Of a stretch of 64,000 nucleotides of DNA, positions 9,860 to 26,169 are shown piece by piece. A program made the position numbers and the translations under genes. Location of the stretch: NCBI RefSeq assembly GCF_000276665.1, contig NW_004955469.1, positions 11,032,613-11,096,612 on the forward strand. Reading direction: 5' to 3'. Numbering within the stretch: the first letter of the stretch is position 1; each line of letters starts with the position of its first letter. The notes under the pieces were generated by a model. The model saw only the letters and a list, made by a program, of their open reading frames with translations. It was not told where the DNA came from and made no database searches. The stretch is from Chinchilla lanigera (lineage: Eukaryota; Chordata; Mammalia; Rodentia; Chinchillidae).

Positions 9860-12800
9860 AAGGGAAGCTGTTTGGTTTGGAATGGCATCTTGTGATTTAC
9901 CCTCCCTGCAACTCTTCTCTGTAACTACAGTCTTTGTGCTCTGCGCCTTTTCCCCCGTCATAACTGCTGAGATTTGTTCTACCCTAGAAAAGACCTTATA
10001 CAGTCTCCCGGTCTTTATTCAACAAGTAAACTTTGGTTATCTTAAAGATGTGTTTCTGCAGCTTTCTAAGCTCCCTTAACTTTCTTCTGTATAGGCTGGA
10101 TTTCATTTGCTTATTTAGGGAGGATCAAACACTGAACTTAAATAGTCACCTTTTCCACTAAAAGGCTTTTTTTCTAATTTTAGGATAATTTTTAGGGAAT
10201 AATTTTAATTGCTTAAAACTGTTGAAACACAGCTGATTGCTGAATAGGACTGAGAGGAATGAAGCCTTGCTCGAGCCCCTGCCCCCTTCTCCCAAGCTCA
10301 CCTTGTCTTCCCTCTTGTTTTTTCTCCTTAGCATTTACCACTGCTGGTCATGCTTAGCTTTTCTTTTTTCTCCATTCTGTCACTCGATCAAGGGGTAGAT
10401 TTTTGACTCTTTCGTTCACTACTTTGTTCCCACACTTAGGATAACACTTGGCACCTAGCAGATGCCCAGCAAACAGAGACAATGAAGGCCGTTGGGTGTA
10501 TAACGTAGATGACGTCTGGCTGGTGACAGAGAGGTGGCCTTGACAGCTGAAGCCCTGACACAGGTCAGTTTAACTAGACAGAAGGCCACATGATAGAAAA
10601 GATGTGGATCCAGTAGTACAGCTTTACCCAGGAAGAGCAACAGGTAAGAAAAGAAAAGATGCTGAGTTGGGGAGAAAAGGGAGGCAAACACAGCAGTGTC
10701 CCTGAGACAGGTCCCTGTCTGTTCCGCTGGGACTGACTTTGAATTTCTGTTTTGATGTGAAGATGATTTAGAGAACCTGATTGTTTGCAAGTGTGCACAG
10801 CTTTGGTCTCCTGTGCTACATGTTTTTATTTTAGTTTCATTTTGAGGCTCTCTCTTTAGGATATGTGATAATTTTTATTTAAATCTGATTGACCAGTGGG
10901 TGAAAATCTAACATGTTCAGAATCATTCTTATTTGAGAAACAGATCTAGTAAATGTAACTATTTATTGGATATTGGTTATCTAACTGATTGACTCAGACT
11001 AACATGTATCAACACATTGAAAGTCAATAGACCGTTTTAAAAGTTTTCTTCTTGCCCTTTGCTTTATGACACATTTATAATACAGGTACCATAGTTGATA
11101 CAAAACTCCTGTTATGTTTTTAGTAATTGTTTATTAACATCCCTTAGCACATAGGCCCTTCTTTAGAGTGTCACACCAGCTGCTTGAATGTGCAGCATTT
11201 CTGATGGAGCTTGTTAATAGCCTGACCAAGTTACACTTAGAGGATGTATGAAGATTTTACAACAGTGGAATGTGGTGCCTTTGCATATGCAAAAAGATTT
11301 TTGTCTATTGAAATTTTTGCAAACGTTCCTTTTTGTAGGAGTGGGAAAGTACATCTCATAGAATGAGTAGATGGCACATTAATGTAGTTGCATTCTGTTG
11401 ATGGAGATGAAGCTTCTGCTTTATAGCTGTCCATGAGGTGAGCAGAGGCAAGGCACCTTTTCCCTCTTTTTAGAATGTCTTCTAAGGAGTAGAATTTTCA
11501 TGGTGATAAATAGCAAACCCTGTCATTTCTGTACCTTTCAAACAAGATGCTGCTGAGCAAGGGCAGGGAGCTTTCAATGGTATAAATATATCTTAAATGT
11601 TTTAATGGAAGCTATTATCTTAAAGCATAATCTGTTCTCAGTGATTATCAGTATCATTTAAAAAATACTGTTAAATGTTTTAAATTCAGCTCTAAAGTAC
11701 TGAGCGAGCCTAGATATTTGAGTCTGTTTCTACACAGATAACTATAAACACATACACCCTGGTAGACATCTTTGTCAGGAGGAATTTGGTCTCAGAACTG
11801 GGTGTTTAATCAAGTTGTTTCAGTTGGCTAAATGAAATCGAATAGGGAGTCTCAGAAATGCCTACCCTGTATTGAACTTGAATTGTAGGAATTTCTACAG
11901 CACTGAGGTTGAAATATCCAAATACTGTGTAGTCCCTGATCTGGGTCAGGCTTGCAGAGGTTAAATTCTTTCAGTTCCAGCCTAAAAGGATCTTTACTCA
12001 AAGTGGATTTGCCTCATTGAAAACTGAACTAATTATTATTCTACACACAACAAATCAAGTTGTCCTGGCATAGAGCTGAATCATGTTAAAATTATATGCA
12101 CAGCTTCAGAGCATTCCTTGTATTTTCTGTAATTTGACTTCTGAGATTGATCTTAAAAGTCAGTCGCCAGTGTTAATGACATTGGCTGCCCCTGACAGTT
12201 CTTGTTGTGAAGGATTGGTGTTACCATCTAGTGTCTCTGAGGAGAAAAAAAACTCCAAAATGGACTTTAAAATGATTTTTAGTGGTCTCAGTGTATCTCA
12301 TATTGATGGCGGAGGAACCAAGTTTTGCTGCATAGAGGAAGTATGTAGAACATTACAGATCAGAAGAGCAAAGTAAAAGATTTTAATTTTTTTGAACCTG
12401 CCAATAAAAATGGATTTTAATGAGAATTCCAATAGATTATATATATATATCGGGTAAAAATACTGGAATTTGCTCAAATGATCTTTTGATCATTTGGGAA
12501 TAGAGGGAGGGAATTAAGAAATAGTACAAGGTTCTTGAGGCCTCACTTCACAGTCCCTGCTGTCTGACAAAGGAAAATTCAGTGTAATGTTCTACTTCAG
12601 TGTCTTATCCTGTATAAACCATCACCATCCACTTACTGATATGTACACAAGGCAAATGAGTTTCTGTCTTTAAAAATATTTCTTTTGAGAACTGTGGAAT
12701 ACTACATAAATATTCTTTTGGGAATAATGCAAAAAGATTTAAATTATTTTTTCTTCAATGATTAGGTGCAATAAAATGTAGGAAATTTGCCTGCAGTCTT

Positions 12801-15284
12801 CACAGTTTTATCTTTGTGGGACATGTGAACTGGCTGTCTTTTTGGATTCCCCATTCCCAGGTCCACTGTGAAGCTCTATGGTTCACAACTGCTTTCCCAA
12901 AATTGCCATCCAACGGCGGTGGATATCTCTGTACCTGAAAAAGGGGGTGCTCTCGGTTCCAGTGGTAATTGGAGAGAGGACTCTTCAGTGAGTGCCCATC
13001 GTATTGACACCTGGACACACCTGTTGAGCAACATCAGAACCAGATACCTCCCAGTCCCAAACATTTTGGATTCTGTCACCTCACTTTGGGAATGGGCGTC
13101 CCATCCAAGTACAGATCAGTGGGCAAGGGGCATCTGGTGTCTCATTAGATACCATGGTGGCAAAAGGTAAACTTCCAAAGATAAGTTTTAGACTTTTACT
13201 TTGCTAAGAAGGCTGCCCTTCAGAGGAGAACAGCGTGACACTGAAGGCATGAAGATCATCAGAGGGACTTAGCTTCCTCAGGAAGCCCTTCTGGTTGGCT
13301 TCGTATTGCTCTGGTAATGAGATGATTGGCTGAGGAAATCTGAGTGGGAGAGGAACCAGAGGACTGATGCTAAACTTCTGACCTGCGTCCTGAACATATC
13401 ACTTGGCTCATGAGGATGGTGCTCTGCATGTATTGGCTTTGGCTCTTAATGAATTAGAATTCAGGGTCAAGGAAACACACATGGTCATGTCCTACTGCCT
13501 GTGTCCTCCAGGTGTTGGGGTTTACCTTACACACAACCACAGACCTCAGAGTTGGAAGGGGCCTTTGAAACCAAACCCTTCACTTTTTAAAATTAGAATA
13601 TGGGTCTTTGGGTGACTTGCATGAGTCCTGTGGGTAGGGCACTGTGGTCTCGTATCTGGTCTCTTAACTCCTGCCTAGTCTGCTTGCTGACTAATGGGCA
13701 AGTACTAAACCCTCCAAGATGACTCAGTCATCTGAAATCTTACCAGCCTGATACTCATCTGTATTGGCAAATAATGTCTCATAAAAATGCAAGTAGTCTA
13801 GATAGAGATGCTAGTTCTTAGTGCAAGTTAGTGTGGTAAGAGCGCCTCTCAACTAATGCCGGCTGAGATGAGCCTAGAGAGGGAGTGGTCGGTGGTGGAG
13901 GGGAAGACGATTGTGAGTGATTAATTACAAGGGGAAGGTAGGTCTTGACAAGTGATTGCCTGCAGGGAAAGCTGAGGGTGTATCAGAGAAGGATATAAGA
14001 AGTGGATGTGGGAGGGCACCACAAACACATACGGGCCCTTACAGTGTTCTGAGGTTAGACTGGCAGTGTGGTGATCATGAGGGCAGTATGCCTGTTTTAC
14101 GAGCACTGAATGCTGAAGAGAAGATAGTTGTCAGTTTTAGAGTTCATGTAGCCGCTCCCTCCCCAACTAATTATATTTAATAGTCTGATCCTATCAAACT
14201 TTGCATGTTTCCACCTTGCTAAGCTAGAACTATAGCTTTGTACTTAAGGAGCACATTAAAAATTAAGTATACCTGCTCAGGATACTGAATGAAAACAGAA
14301 TCTTAATAGCAGCCTTTCTGTTTGCTCTCGAGTCATCCTCTTATTGCAGGGACTTGAGAGTGCCGGTTTGGTTTTGTGTGTCCACGTGACATGAGGAACC
14401 ATCTGCTGCAATGAAATTAGCAAAGTCAAATTTTGATTCTTTAGGGACTCATTTAAAAAGTCATTAACAAAAGCCAGATTGACACCACGGCACTTCAAAC
14501 AATTTTATGAATCTTGTTGTGGGAAGCCTATCCGTGTAGCCTCACTTCATATGCAGCTTGTATTAGGACTACAAAGCTCATAGGAAGTTGACTCTTGCTG
14601 TATTCCTAGAGAAAATCTATTAAGATAGAAATATTTAGAATTCCCTAGTGGTATGCCCTGTGTATTTCAAGGCCCTTATTTTAAAGAATAGTTAATTCAC
14701 AGTTACGCAGTGTCTTGTAGCCGAGGGTTTACCAAGTATTATGTGGAGACACCAAATTTTTTTTTTTTTTTAAAGAGAATTACTCAGATTGATCAAATAG
14801 CTTCCTTCCTGTGTTTTTGGAACTTAGTTACATGTGTTAAAAATAAGCAATAGATGAAGCAGAGTGGCACAGATGAAAGAGTATCAGCAAGAGGGCTGCC
14901 GTGGGTGGAACAAGAACTGCTGAGGCCAGAGGAAGGACACAGGGCAGTGACCCCCGAGCCCCTCACAACTGGAGCTGCCCAGGTAGGAGGGAGACACGTG
15001 CTTCCGCAGTCCATGTCTTCCCTTGACCAGTGAGGAAGGGGCAACACTGTCTTCCTTTCGTACAAGATGTGATCAGAATCTACATGGTGGATGTTTAAAA
15101 TGTCTTTTAAAATTTTATTATAGGTAGTGACACATTGCCATTGATTCCCTGCAGAATACTCCCCCTCACTTCAAACACACTTGTCCCATCATTCTTGCCA
15201 CTTTCTGATGCAGTTCTGGAAGTTTTCCTTCATTTTTTCATAAGGTGTGATCGAAAGTGTGAATGGCAGGCTTGTCAAAAAATT

Positions 15285-15495
15285 GTGGTGTGTCCTCGTC
15301 CACCGTAATCACCAGAGCTGGCACCACGCAGCTTCTGACTCTTCCTTAAAGTCAAAATGATGGTGAAAGACAAATGTTTTGAATCAGTCAGGACACTGAG
15401 TCAGCCATGACGGCACAGTGAAAGACAGGAAAGAGGACTTCGGGAACTATTTCAGAAAGTGGCAAAACCGATGGAATAAGCGCTTATGAAGCTGA
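15285..15495 (+). mobile_element. Mariner-type transposase relic (C-terminal catalytic part)
   Basis: Reading from 15294, the frame gives PRPP, stop, SPELAPRSF, stop, LFLKVKMMVKDKCFESVR. This lines up with the mariner C-terminal block PPYSPDLAPxDFFLFxKxK, the segment with the last catalytic aspartate, followed by the basic KGxxFxSV motif. After a frameshift, another frame gives EDFGNYFRKWQNRWNKR, matching the transposase tail with its paired Trp. At least two stops, a frameshift and loss of the catalytic Asp (Glu and Ser stand at the two Asp-like positions) make it dead. Flanking 15080-15285 may be more of the element. Confidence 0.8.
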
Positions 15496-16169
15496 AAAAC
15501 ACTGTATTCCTGCCAGTTTGATTTGCTGTAATTTTGAGGCACCTTGCATTAGAGATAGTCATTCCTCACAGTTTGCTGGTTTCCCAGTGAAACAGTTGTG
15601 ACCATCTCATGGCTTCTTTATAGATGTGGAATATAAATAATTATATAGTACTGGCTGTGGTTTAATTAACATGACTCCTGCAAACTTTAAAGGTGCCTGT
15701 GCATGTTCTAGATGGAACTTGCCATCATAGTTAACGAATTTATTCTAATTCACAGCATCTGTGTAAATTGCTGGGGCCATATGTCTGGAGCAATATTCTG
15801 TGGACAGTAGTCCAGTTTAATCTCATGCTGCTACCTAAGGATCACACCAGCTTCAATGAAACATCTTAAGGTCATCATATCTCAATGTGGAGTTGTTTAT
15901 TTACTTATCCACATATACAGGCTGGTAAGATTTGACTGTTACATAACATAGACAGTAAAGAATTAAAAGCAACAAATCAGTGTTAGTGGTACTAAGGCAC
16001 AACCTGTATTTGTAGAGAAGAAAGAAATAGGATTCCCCTTTATTAATTACCATGAGGAGTTGACTGCCTTTGCTGAGTGGCACACTTCCTGCCTAACTGG
16101 TTACTGGCATTACAAACATAAAATAGAATTATTTTCTTAACAGCACTTCTGTTGTAATCCTTTAGGAGA

Positions 16170-16300
16170 GTGTTTCTCAAAGTGAGGTTCTATAGCTCCT
16201 GTGGATGGTTTGTGAGCTGGAATAATGCTTGTGTAGCTAGACTACTTTTCACCAAAACTTAAAATAAATTTGGCATGAGCCAGAGCTTTCCTGATAGTTA
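16170..16300. mobile_element. Possible hAT (MER-type) DNA transposon fragment
   Basis: Begins 'agtgtttctcaaagtgagg', close to the terminal inverted repeat text of Charlie-type MERs. The second terminus is not recognisable. Confidence 0.35.
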
Positions 16301-16556
16301 TTTAGAGATGATTCCATCGATGCTGCCACTTGTATCTATAACTGATGAAAATATTTTGGCAATTACGCAGAGGAGGAAAAGTGGTCCCCAGGGTACTGGT
16401 GCATCTGTGAATGTGCAGAACCAACTCTGGAACCAGGCAGCTCCCTTCAGGGAAATGAACAGTTGTCTGGTATTGTCATAGAACACAGTGGCTCTCTTGC
16501 AAAGTGATACTTTTGATGTAGATGCAACTGAGAAACTGGAAATGTGCAGGCACGCA

Positions 16557-16559
16557 TGT

Positions 16560-16592
<33 letters not shown>
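16557..16592. repeat. (CA)n microsatellite
   Basis: About 15 CA units with a tail of tcacac units. Confidence 0.95.
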
Positions 16593-16598
<6 letters not shown>

Positions 16599-17624
16599 CA
16601 CAGCCTTTTTGCTTGGGAATCGTTCATACCTAGAAAAGTAAGTTAAAATGCTTTCCTCTCAAAGAGATGCTGTGGCCCAACCACCACCAGGCAACAAACG
16701 ACATGAGAACAGAGGAGAAGCAGACGGAAAGAATGAGATGAACACTTAGGAATAAAGACATTGGTGCATGTACAATTTAATGGGTTCCCAGTTCAGTTTC
16801 ATAGAAATAAATTTCATCCGTGAAAACCAGGTTCAGAACCCCCTCTGTCACATGTCAGCGTGAACCCCAACTCTCCAAGCACTCCTAAACCTCTTTCTTC
16901 ATTGCTGCCTAGGGGAAAATCTTTTGTTTAATGTAAATTTGTTGCTGCAGCAATGACGCTATGATTATTTCATCATATTTGTGTTCCCAGTGTACCAGGA
17001 TCACATGAGGGAGAGAAAACACAAGTGGACAGGAGAACGAAGGATACTGCGTTAGTACTTTCCTAGGACTCCTGAAGGGCTGTTCCTCCTGTGACCCTGT
17101 CTGTCACTGAGAGGAGGAACTTAATTTGGTGGGGTTCATGACTGAAACTGTCAGAAAATTTTGGCTTAAGATATATCGATACATGTGCCCACAGATGGAT
17201 ATGTTTCTATGCTCTGATGTATTACTGCTGCTTAGAATTTTTGTTTCTAACTATCAGATGTGAATTAGTGGAAAGTTTGAAAGTAATTTAAGTCTTGAGT
17301 TTTAAATTCAGCAGGAAACCTCACACTCAGTTTTTCACTATTAGTAGAGGGATTTTCTTAAGGCATGAGGTATATTAATAGGGTTGGTGAATTCTGGGTC
17401 TATACTAGTTTTTATCCTACTCAAAGCACTTGGGATGTATGTATTCCATTTATGTGAGTATACAGTATGTACATTTTCTCTATACTATGGAACCACTCAT
17501 GACATTTTTTTTTTTTACAATTGGCAATGAATCAGTACAATTAGAAGCATCTACCCATCTAAAGTGATGTTTCACTCAGTAGTTTATGATTTTTCTTTTC
17601 TAAGTAAAGAATGTCTTTCTCCAT

Positions 17625-18058
17625 GCTAGTCATTACAATGCACGTCTTTATTGCCATTTCCTCACCCCTCAAATTGTTCACGTCCACATCAGCAAGGTAA
17701 GGAAACGATGACTTCCACTATGAGACACATAAGCAGCTAGTTCTTACTACACTGAAGCAGAGCACACGCAGTTTAAAAGAAGCATAAGGAAGTCGACCAC
17801 AACCATGCGTAAAACCTTATGCCACCAGTCGGGCCGTGTATTGATCCCTTGTTTGTAGGGTACGTTCTTCTTTTGAAAGAATAAGGTGAACCCATGCTCA
17901 AAACCTCTCTAAAGCATTTTGAATGTACAGCATTGTATGTGGCACTTCAAAACAAGTTGGCACAACATGAAAGTGACGTTTGGTCTCTGGTGGTGGAGCC
18001 CCGGCCCCCTCCTCTGTGGGCTTGGGCTCTCTCCGAGAGAACTGAGCCAGCGTGGAGT
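17625..18058 (-). other. ALK: ALK 3' UTR
   Basis: Untranslated part of the last ALK exon, from the stop codon down to the inferred cleavage site after AATAAA (TTTATT on + at 17647-17652). The resulting length, about 430 nt, agrees with my memory of human ALK. No repeat is inserted. Confidence 0.65.
17647..17652 (-). terminator. ALK: Likely ALK polyadenylation signal
   Basis: AATAAA on the minus strand about 410 nt after the ALK stop codon. Confidence 0.6.
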
Positions 18059-22070
<4,012 letters not shown>

Positions 22071-22899
22071 TTAGAGGACCATTAGGATGGAGAAAAGAAA
22101 AGGAATGAGAAAGTACCACACGTGATGCACCATTTAAAGGTGATCACTGATGACATTTTCTCTTTTAAGATTTCAGTTAAGGTTTTGTGTTCAGTTTTTT
22201 TAATCTTACCTAATTGCAGTTGTATTCAATGTATAATTTTGAACCTTGGTGTTCTCGCACATTCCATTATAGCATAAATATTTTCTGCATTGGTACATTT
22301 TATAAATAAAATTTGAAGTGTCTGTAAAATATCCCATTGAGTAGTTCTGTCATAATTTGCCTTATCACATTTTCAGTTTTCAAGATATTTGAAATACTGT
22401 GATGAATATCTTTGTACATTTTTTAAAGGAGGATAAATTTGCTGAATTAGTAGATTAGGATGATCTAGTAAAAATAAAGATGTCTAGTATAATAACTACA
22501 GCAAAAGGATATGAACATTGACAAATTCTTGTACACACTCTTGATTTGATTTCAAATGTGTGTCTGCTCATCTGCCTCACTGCCTGAGAGGACAGTAGAT
22601 ACTGTAAGTGCTCAATATGCTTATTCACAATGGAATGCAAATGGGAAATAGCTTATACTGTGTGTATTGACTTAATAGCTATCATAGTGGAATGTTTTCC
22701 TGACTGTTTATTAATTAATTCATTTTTTTCTCTAAATGTTGTATTCATGTCTTTTGCCCATTTTAATTATCTGGAGAAAACATTATTTTTGTATCTAGTT
22801 TCCTTTTACATTGTAGACATTCTTTATATGTATCAAAAATGTCAACCTTTTATCAAAAATTCAACTCTTTCTATTAGTTACCTCCCTTCTTTCTTTCCT

Positions 22900-23045
22900 T
22901 CCTTTTTTGTGGTACTTGGGATTAAACTAAGAGCCTTGGTATCTCAATCTTTAAAAAAAAAAAATTTTTTTTTAAGTTTTGAGGCACAGTCTTGCTAAAT
23001 TGCTAAGTTGCTTGGGTTATAGGCATGTACTATATATACCTGCCT
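22900..23045 (-). mobile_element. Degraded B1-dID-like SINE, antisense
   Basis: An ID remnant (ggtacttgggattaaactaag) is followed by A/T tracts and a B1 remnant (gaggcacagtcttgctaaatt to gggttataggcatgtac). Heavily diverged. Confidence 0.5.
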
Positions 23046-23460
23046 AGCTATTTTCTTTTTTATTTTAAAAATTGAAAAAACTAACAAAACAACAGTGAAG
23101 ACAAAATCAAAACAACACAAAAACAACAAAAAGATACATGACCTCAAAACAAAATGATAGGAATTAACAGTGGTCGCTACATTACATACTGTTACCTTCA
23201 ACAAAGTTGCTCAGTCCACTGGATGTAAGAATGTAAGACTGACCAGAGAGTCAAAGACAGTAACAAGTAATAAAAAAAAAAAATTGAAAATGATGCAGAG
23301 CTTCACCTCACAAGATGGTTGGAGTTCAACAATGGTTCTTATACTGCATATTGTTGTTTTCAGATCAGTCATTCTGATTACCAAATTCAAGCATGCAAAA
23401 TTGGTCAAGAAAAAAGAAAACCTTAAGCTCTGACTGTTCCTTTCAATAAACATACCAAAA
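23046..23460 (-). repeat. Tandem repeat (about 159-bp period) of LINE-1 3' UTR type
   Basis: Two diverged units start near 23128 and 23287: 'gatacatgacctcaaaac' and 'gatgcagagcttcacctc' lead into 'attacatactgttaccttc' and 'actgcatattgttgttttc'. A third homologous unit at 6700-6795 lies on the 3' side of a LINE-1 ORF2 end, which identifies the family as an L1 3' UTR. Confidence 0.7.
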
Positions 23461-24029
23461 ATTTTTATTTTGAGATAGTCAAATTTATTTATTAAAATTT
23501 TTGAAATTTCCTTTTATTTTGTAGTTATGTAATCCTCCCTTCATTAAAGATTAGATATATACATGCTATTTTCTTCAAGTTCTGTTTGTTTTTTTTCTCT
23601 CTTCTCCAAATCAGCTGTAATTTAATTTGATGTATAGGGTGAGGTAAAGCTCTAAAATGGGTTTGTTTTTCCAAACAACTACTCCTTCAACACTATTTAT
23701 AAAATAACTTCCCTTTTACCTGTTGACATATGATTAAAATAGGTCTATTTCTGGCCTATCTACCCATTCACTTTGTCTGCTTCTTGCATGGATACCAATC
23801 TGTTTTATTTTTTATGTATTTAGTATAGGTGATCAAGCCTTTTTGTCTTCTTTTTGTCTTTTAAAAATGCATTTGCTTTCTCATTTGTTACTTCTTTTGA
23901 ATGACTTTTGTAATGATTTTTATGATGTTCTAAATAATTTCCTTTGCTATTTTGATTATGATTTTATTTTAAACCCTTAATTTAATGATTAGCTGCCTTT
24001 TTAAAATTTAAAAAAGTTTTTTTTTTTTT

Positions 24030-24178
24030 TTGTTTTTTTCTTGAGACAGGGTCTTGCAATGTAGTTCATCTGGCCTTGGACTCCCTAGTACCCCAGGGTG
24101 GCCTTGAACTTGTGTCAGTCCTCCTGCTTCAGCCGCCCAAGTGCTGGGATTACAGGTGTGCACCACCACACCTTAGCT
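24030..24178 (-). mobile_element. B1 SINE, antisense
   Basis: Contains 'gagacagggtcttgcaatg', 'gtggccttgaacttgtg' and 'gtgctgggattacaggtg', the antisense B1 landmarks, with a T tract at the left end as its poly(A). Confidence 0.88.
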
Positions 24179-24944
24179 GTCTTTGTTTTGTATCTGGATA
24201 CAGTTTTCTGTTGTTAATAAACATTACCACAACAACTGTGGAGAACTATACTTCCAAGAGCAATAAAGTGCTCTTATGATTATCTTGGTGAAATTTCAAA
24301 GGCTCTTGTGAGGAGGACTGGCCAGATATTTTCTGTATTTTCCAAGTAGAAAGGTTGAGGCAGTGGTTACAACGTAACTGTCCAGGACAGACTGGAATAG
24401 ATGAATATGTTTCTTGATTCTGCCACTACAAACTTCCTGGCATGTATGAGATGTGATCAAAATATATGGTGAATATTTAATTTTTAAAAAAGTTACTATA
24501 GTAACATTTTTACAAGTTGGCCTTCCTATGGGATGGCACTTGGCAGAAGCGTTCACTGAATTTTTTTGTTTGCAATCACACCCGCTAAAGACACTCATGA
24601 AACAGCACTTCAAGAGCTCATTCGGACAGTGGAAAGAATGATGGGACCAATTTTCCTGCTCTCTTTGAGGTCTTTCTGCATGCTAAGGCAAAGTGATAGG
24701 CAAAAATCAAACAAGAAAGGCCTAAAGAGTCCGCAGCTATATGTTTTCTGTCTGTCTAGATCGATTTAGACATGAAGGTAGCTAAGTAGATGATGGAAAG
24801 AGATCATAATGTATTTTGAGAGAATCTAGCTGGCATTATTTTGCCTTCATGAGTCAGTTCTCCATTATTTTGAATAAGATAGATAGATACAGGTAAGCTC
24901 CACCTCGGCGCCTTCCTCCCTTCCTACTTCCCTCTCGTCTACTG

Positions 24945-25320
24945 AAGCTAGAATGCATTTTTCCCTTGTGTGTTCCCACATCTTTTAACAAGTTATGAAG
25001 GCAAAAGCAATGAAGAATATGTATCATAGACTTGCTTTTTGCCTTGTTAAATTATTCTTAACTGTTACCCTATTCCTTTTTGTCACTTGCTTTTTCATGC
25101 CAGATATCATTTTTGTGGTTCATTCATCTTGACATATGCAGGTTTGGTGTGTTCCTTTATACTGCTGAGCAGTTTTCCTTGGTAGAAGTAAGCCAGCTTG
25201 ATGGAAAACTAGGTTGTCTTTTGACTTTTCTCTATCATAGACAGTGTGCAAATGAACACACTTGCCCAAGTCTCTTAGGGTCAACCTTTCTGTAACGTGC
25301 AATGGATGGGTCATAGGATA
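24945..25320 (-). mobile_element. Old LINE-1 fragment, antisense
   Basis: The text 'ctttatactgctgagcagt' followed by 'ggaaaactaggttgtc' corresponds to the common antisense L1 'ctgagtagtattccattg ... ttgggttgtttcc' block, heavily diverged. Confidence 0.5.
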
Positions 25321-25424
25321 TAATGATGTGCTCAGAGCAGTTCTTCACATTGCGTACACATTGTTCTGTCTCTGGGTAGGTTTGGTCGCTGGTGCTCTTC
25401 CTTTGGTGCACTTGGAGTGGTCTG

Positions 25425-25550
25425 GAGGACTTGTTAAACACAGACACTTGCCCCTACCTTCCGTTTCCTGAGGCCCGAGTTGGGGTCTGAGGATGTGCAT
25501 GTCTAACAAGTTCCTAGGTGACATTGTTGCCAGTAACCCATTGATCCTAC
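25425..25550. mobile_element. hAT-Charlie (MER5-like) fragment
   Basis: 'ggacttgttaaacacagac', 'ttgcccctaccttccg' and 'aacaagttcctaggtgaca' resemble the MER5A body. Termini are eroded. Confidence 0.55.
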
Positions 25551-26169
25551 TTAGAGACCCACTGGGTTAGGTTAAGGCAAATCTCACTGACTTAGGGACA
25601 ACAAAATCCCCTGCTCACAGTCTCTAACCTACAGAGATGAGGAGCGGCTCTACACCCTGCGGCCATCACAGAGTCATGAGGACATCTGTCCATTTGCTCA
25701 CTGTTTTCTTGCTCTTCTGCAGCCCAAGCATTGCATGGCACTTGGATCCCCTGGATTCTCAGACCATTTTTTACTATTATTTTTTTTTCTCCTTGGAAGT
25801 GCATGGAATGTTCAGTGCCACTGGTCTGAAATGTCACAGGGATTTGCTCCTATGTGTCTGTTTTTAACTGCGGGGCTTGGAACTTGGTGGGTGATTTCAT
25901 TCTGGAGAGTTATGGTCTATTTTGGGAAATCCTCAGTTAATCCTTTGATATTTTTATGCTCTTCATTTCCTCTCTTCCATCTTTCTGGAACTCCTCTTTT
26001 GTCAGCTTACTTGATCTATTGATTAATCCTCTTAATTTTCTTTTCAGTGTATCCTATCTCTTTTGAATTGTTTTATTTTCCAGAAGAATTACTTAACTCT
26101 ATAGCCTAACCCTTCTATTACTTTTACATTTCTGTCCTCATATTTTTTAAAAATAAGCTTTGTTTTTCA

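Larger units (their letters stand above)
7932..9880 (+). other. CLIP4: CLIP4 3' UTR
   Basis: AT-rich untranslated sequence after the CLIP4 stop, opening with a TCTG/TCTC microsatellite at about 7975-8028. The end is set from the AATAAA hexamer at 9854-9859; the cleavage point is inferred, not observed. Its length of roughly 1.9 kb fits my memory of the human transcript. No SINE is inserted in it. Confidence 0.65.
9881..17624. other. CLIP4-ALK intergenic interval
   Basis: About 7.7 kb between the inferred poly(A) sites of two convergent genes. It holds a mariner relic (15285-15495), a CA microsatellite (16557-16592) and a possible hAT fragment near 16170. A 97-codon frame at 12083-12376 followed by AATAAA has no splice, promoter or family evidence. 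I recognise nothing else in 9881-15080. Confidence 0.7.
22150..24000 (-). mobile_element. Old LINE-1, antisense, split by later insertions
   Basis: Landmarks run in the order of an antisense L1 ORF2. First come the 'attctttgtacatt' C-terminal region near 22390-22420 and 'catgtcttttgcccatttt' (22748-22766). After the insertion at 22900-23460 comes 'aacactatttataaaata' (23687-23705), the counterpart of the usual 'caccatttattaaatag'. The colinear order on both sides of the inserted block shows one element later interrupted. Confidence 0.75.

Noticed and set aside
12083..12376. 97-codon frame followed by an AATAAA
   Set aside because: No recognisable domain, promoter, splice sites or codon bias; expected by chance in AT-rich sequence.
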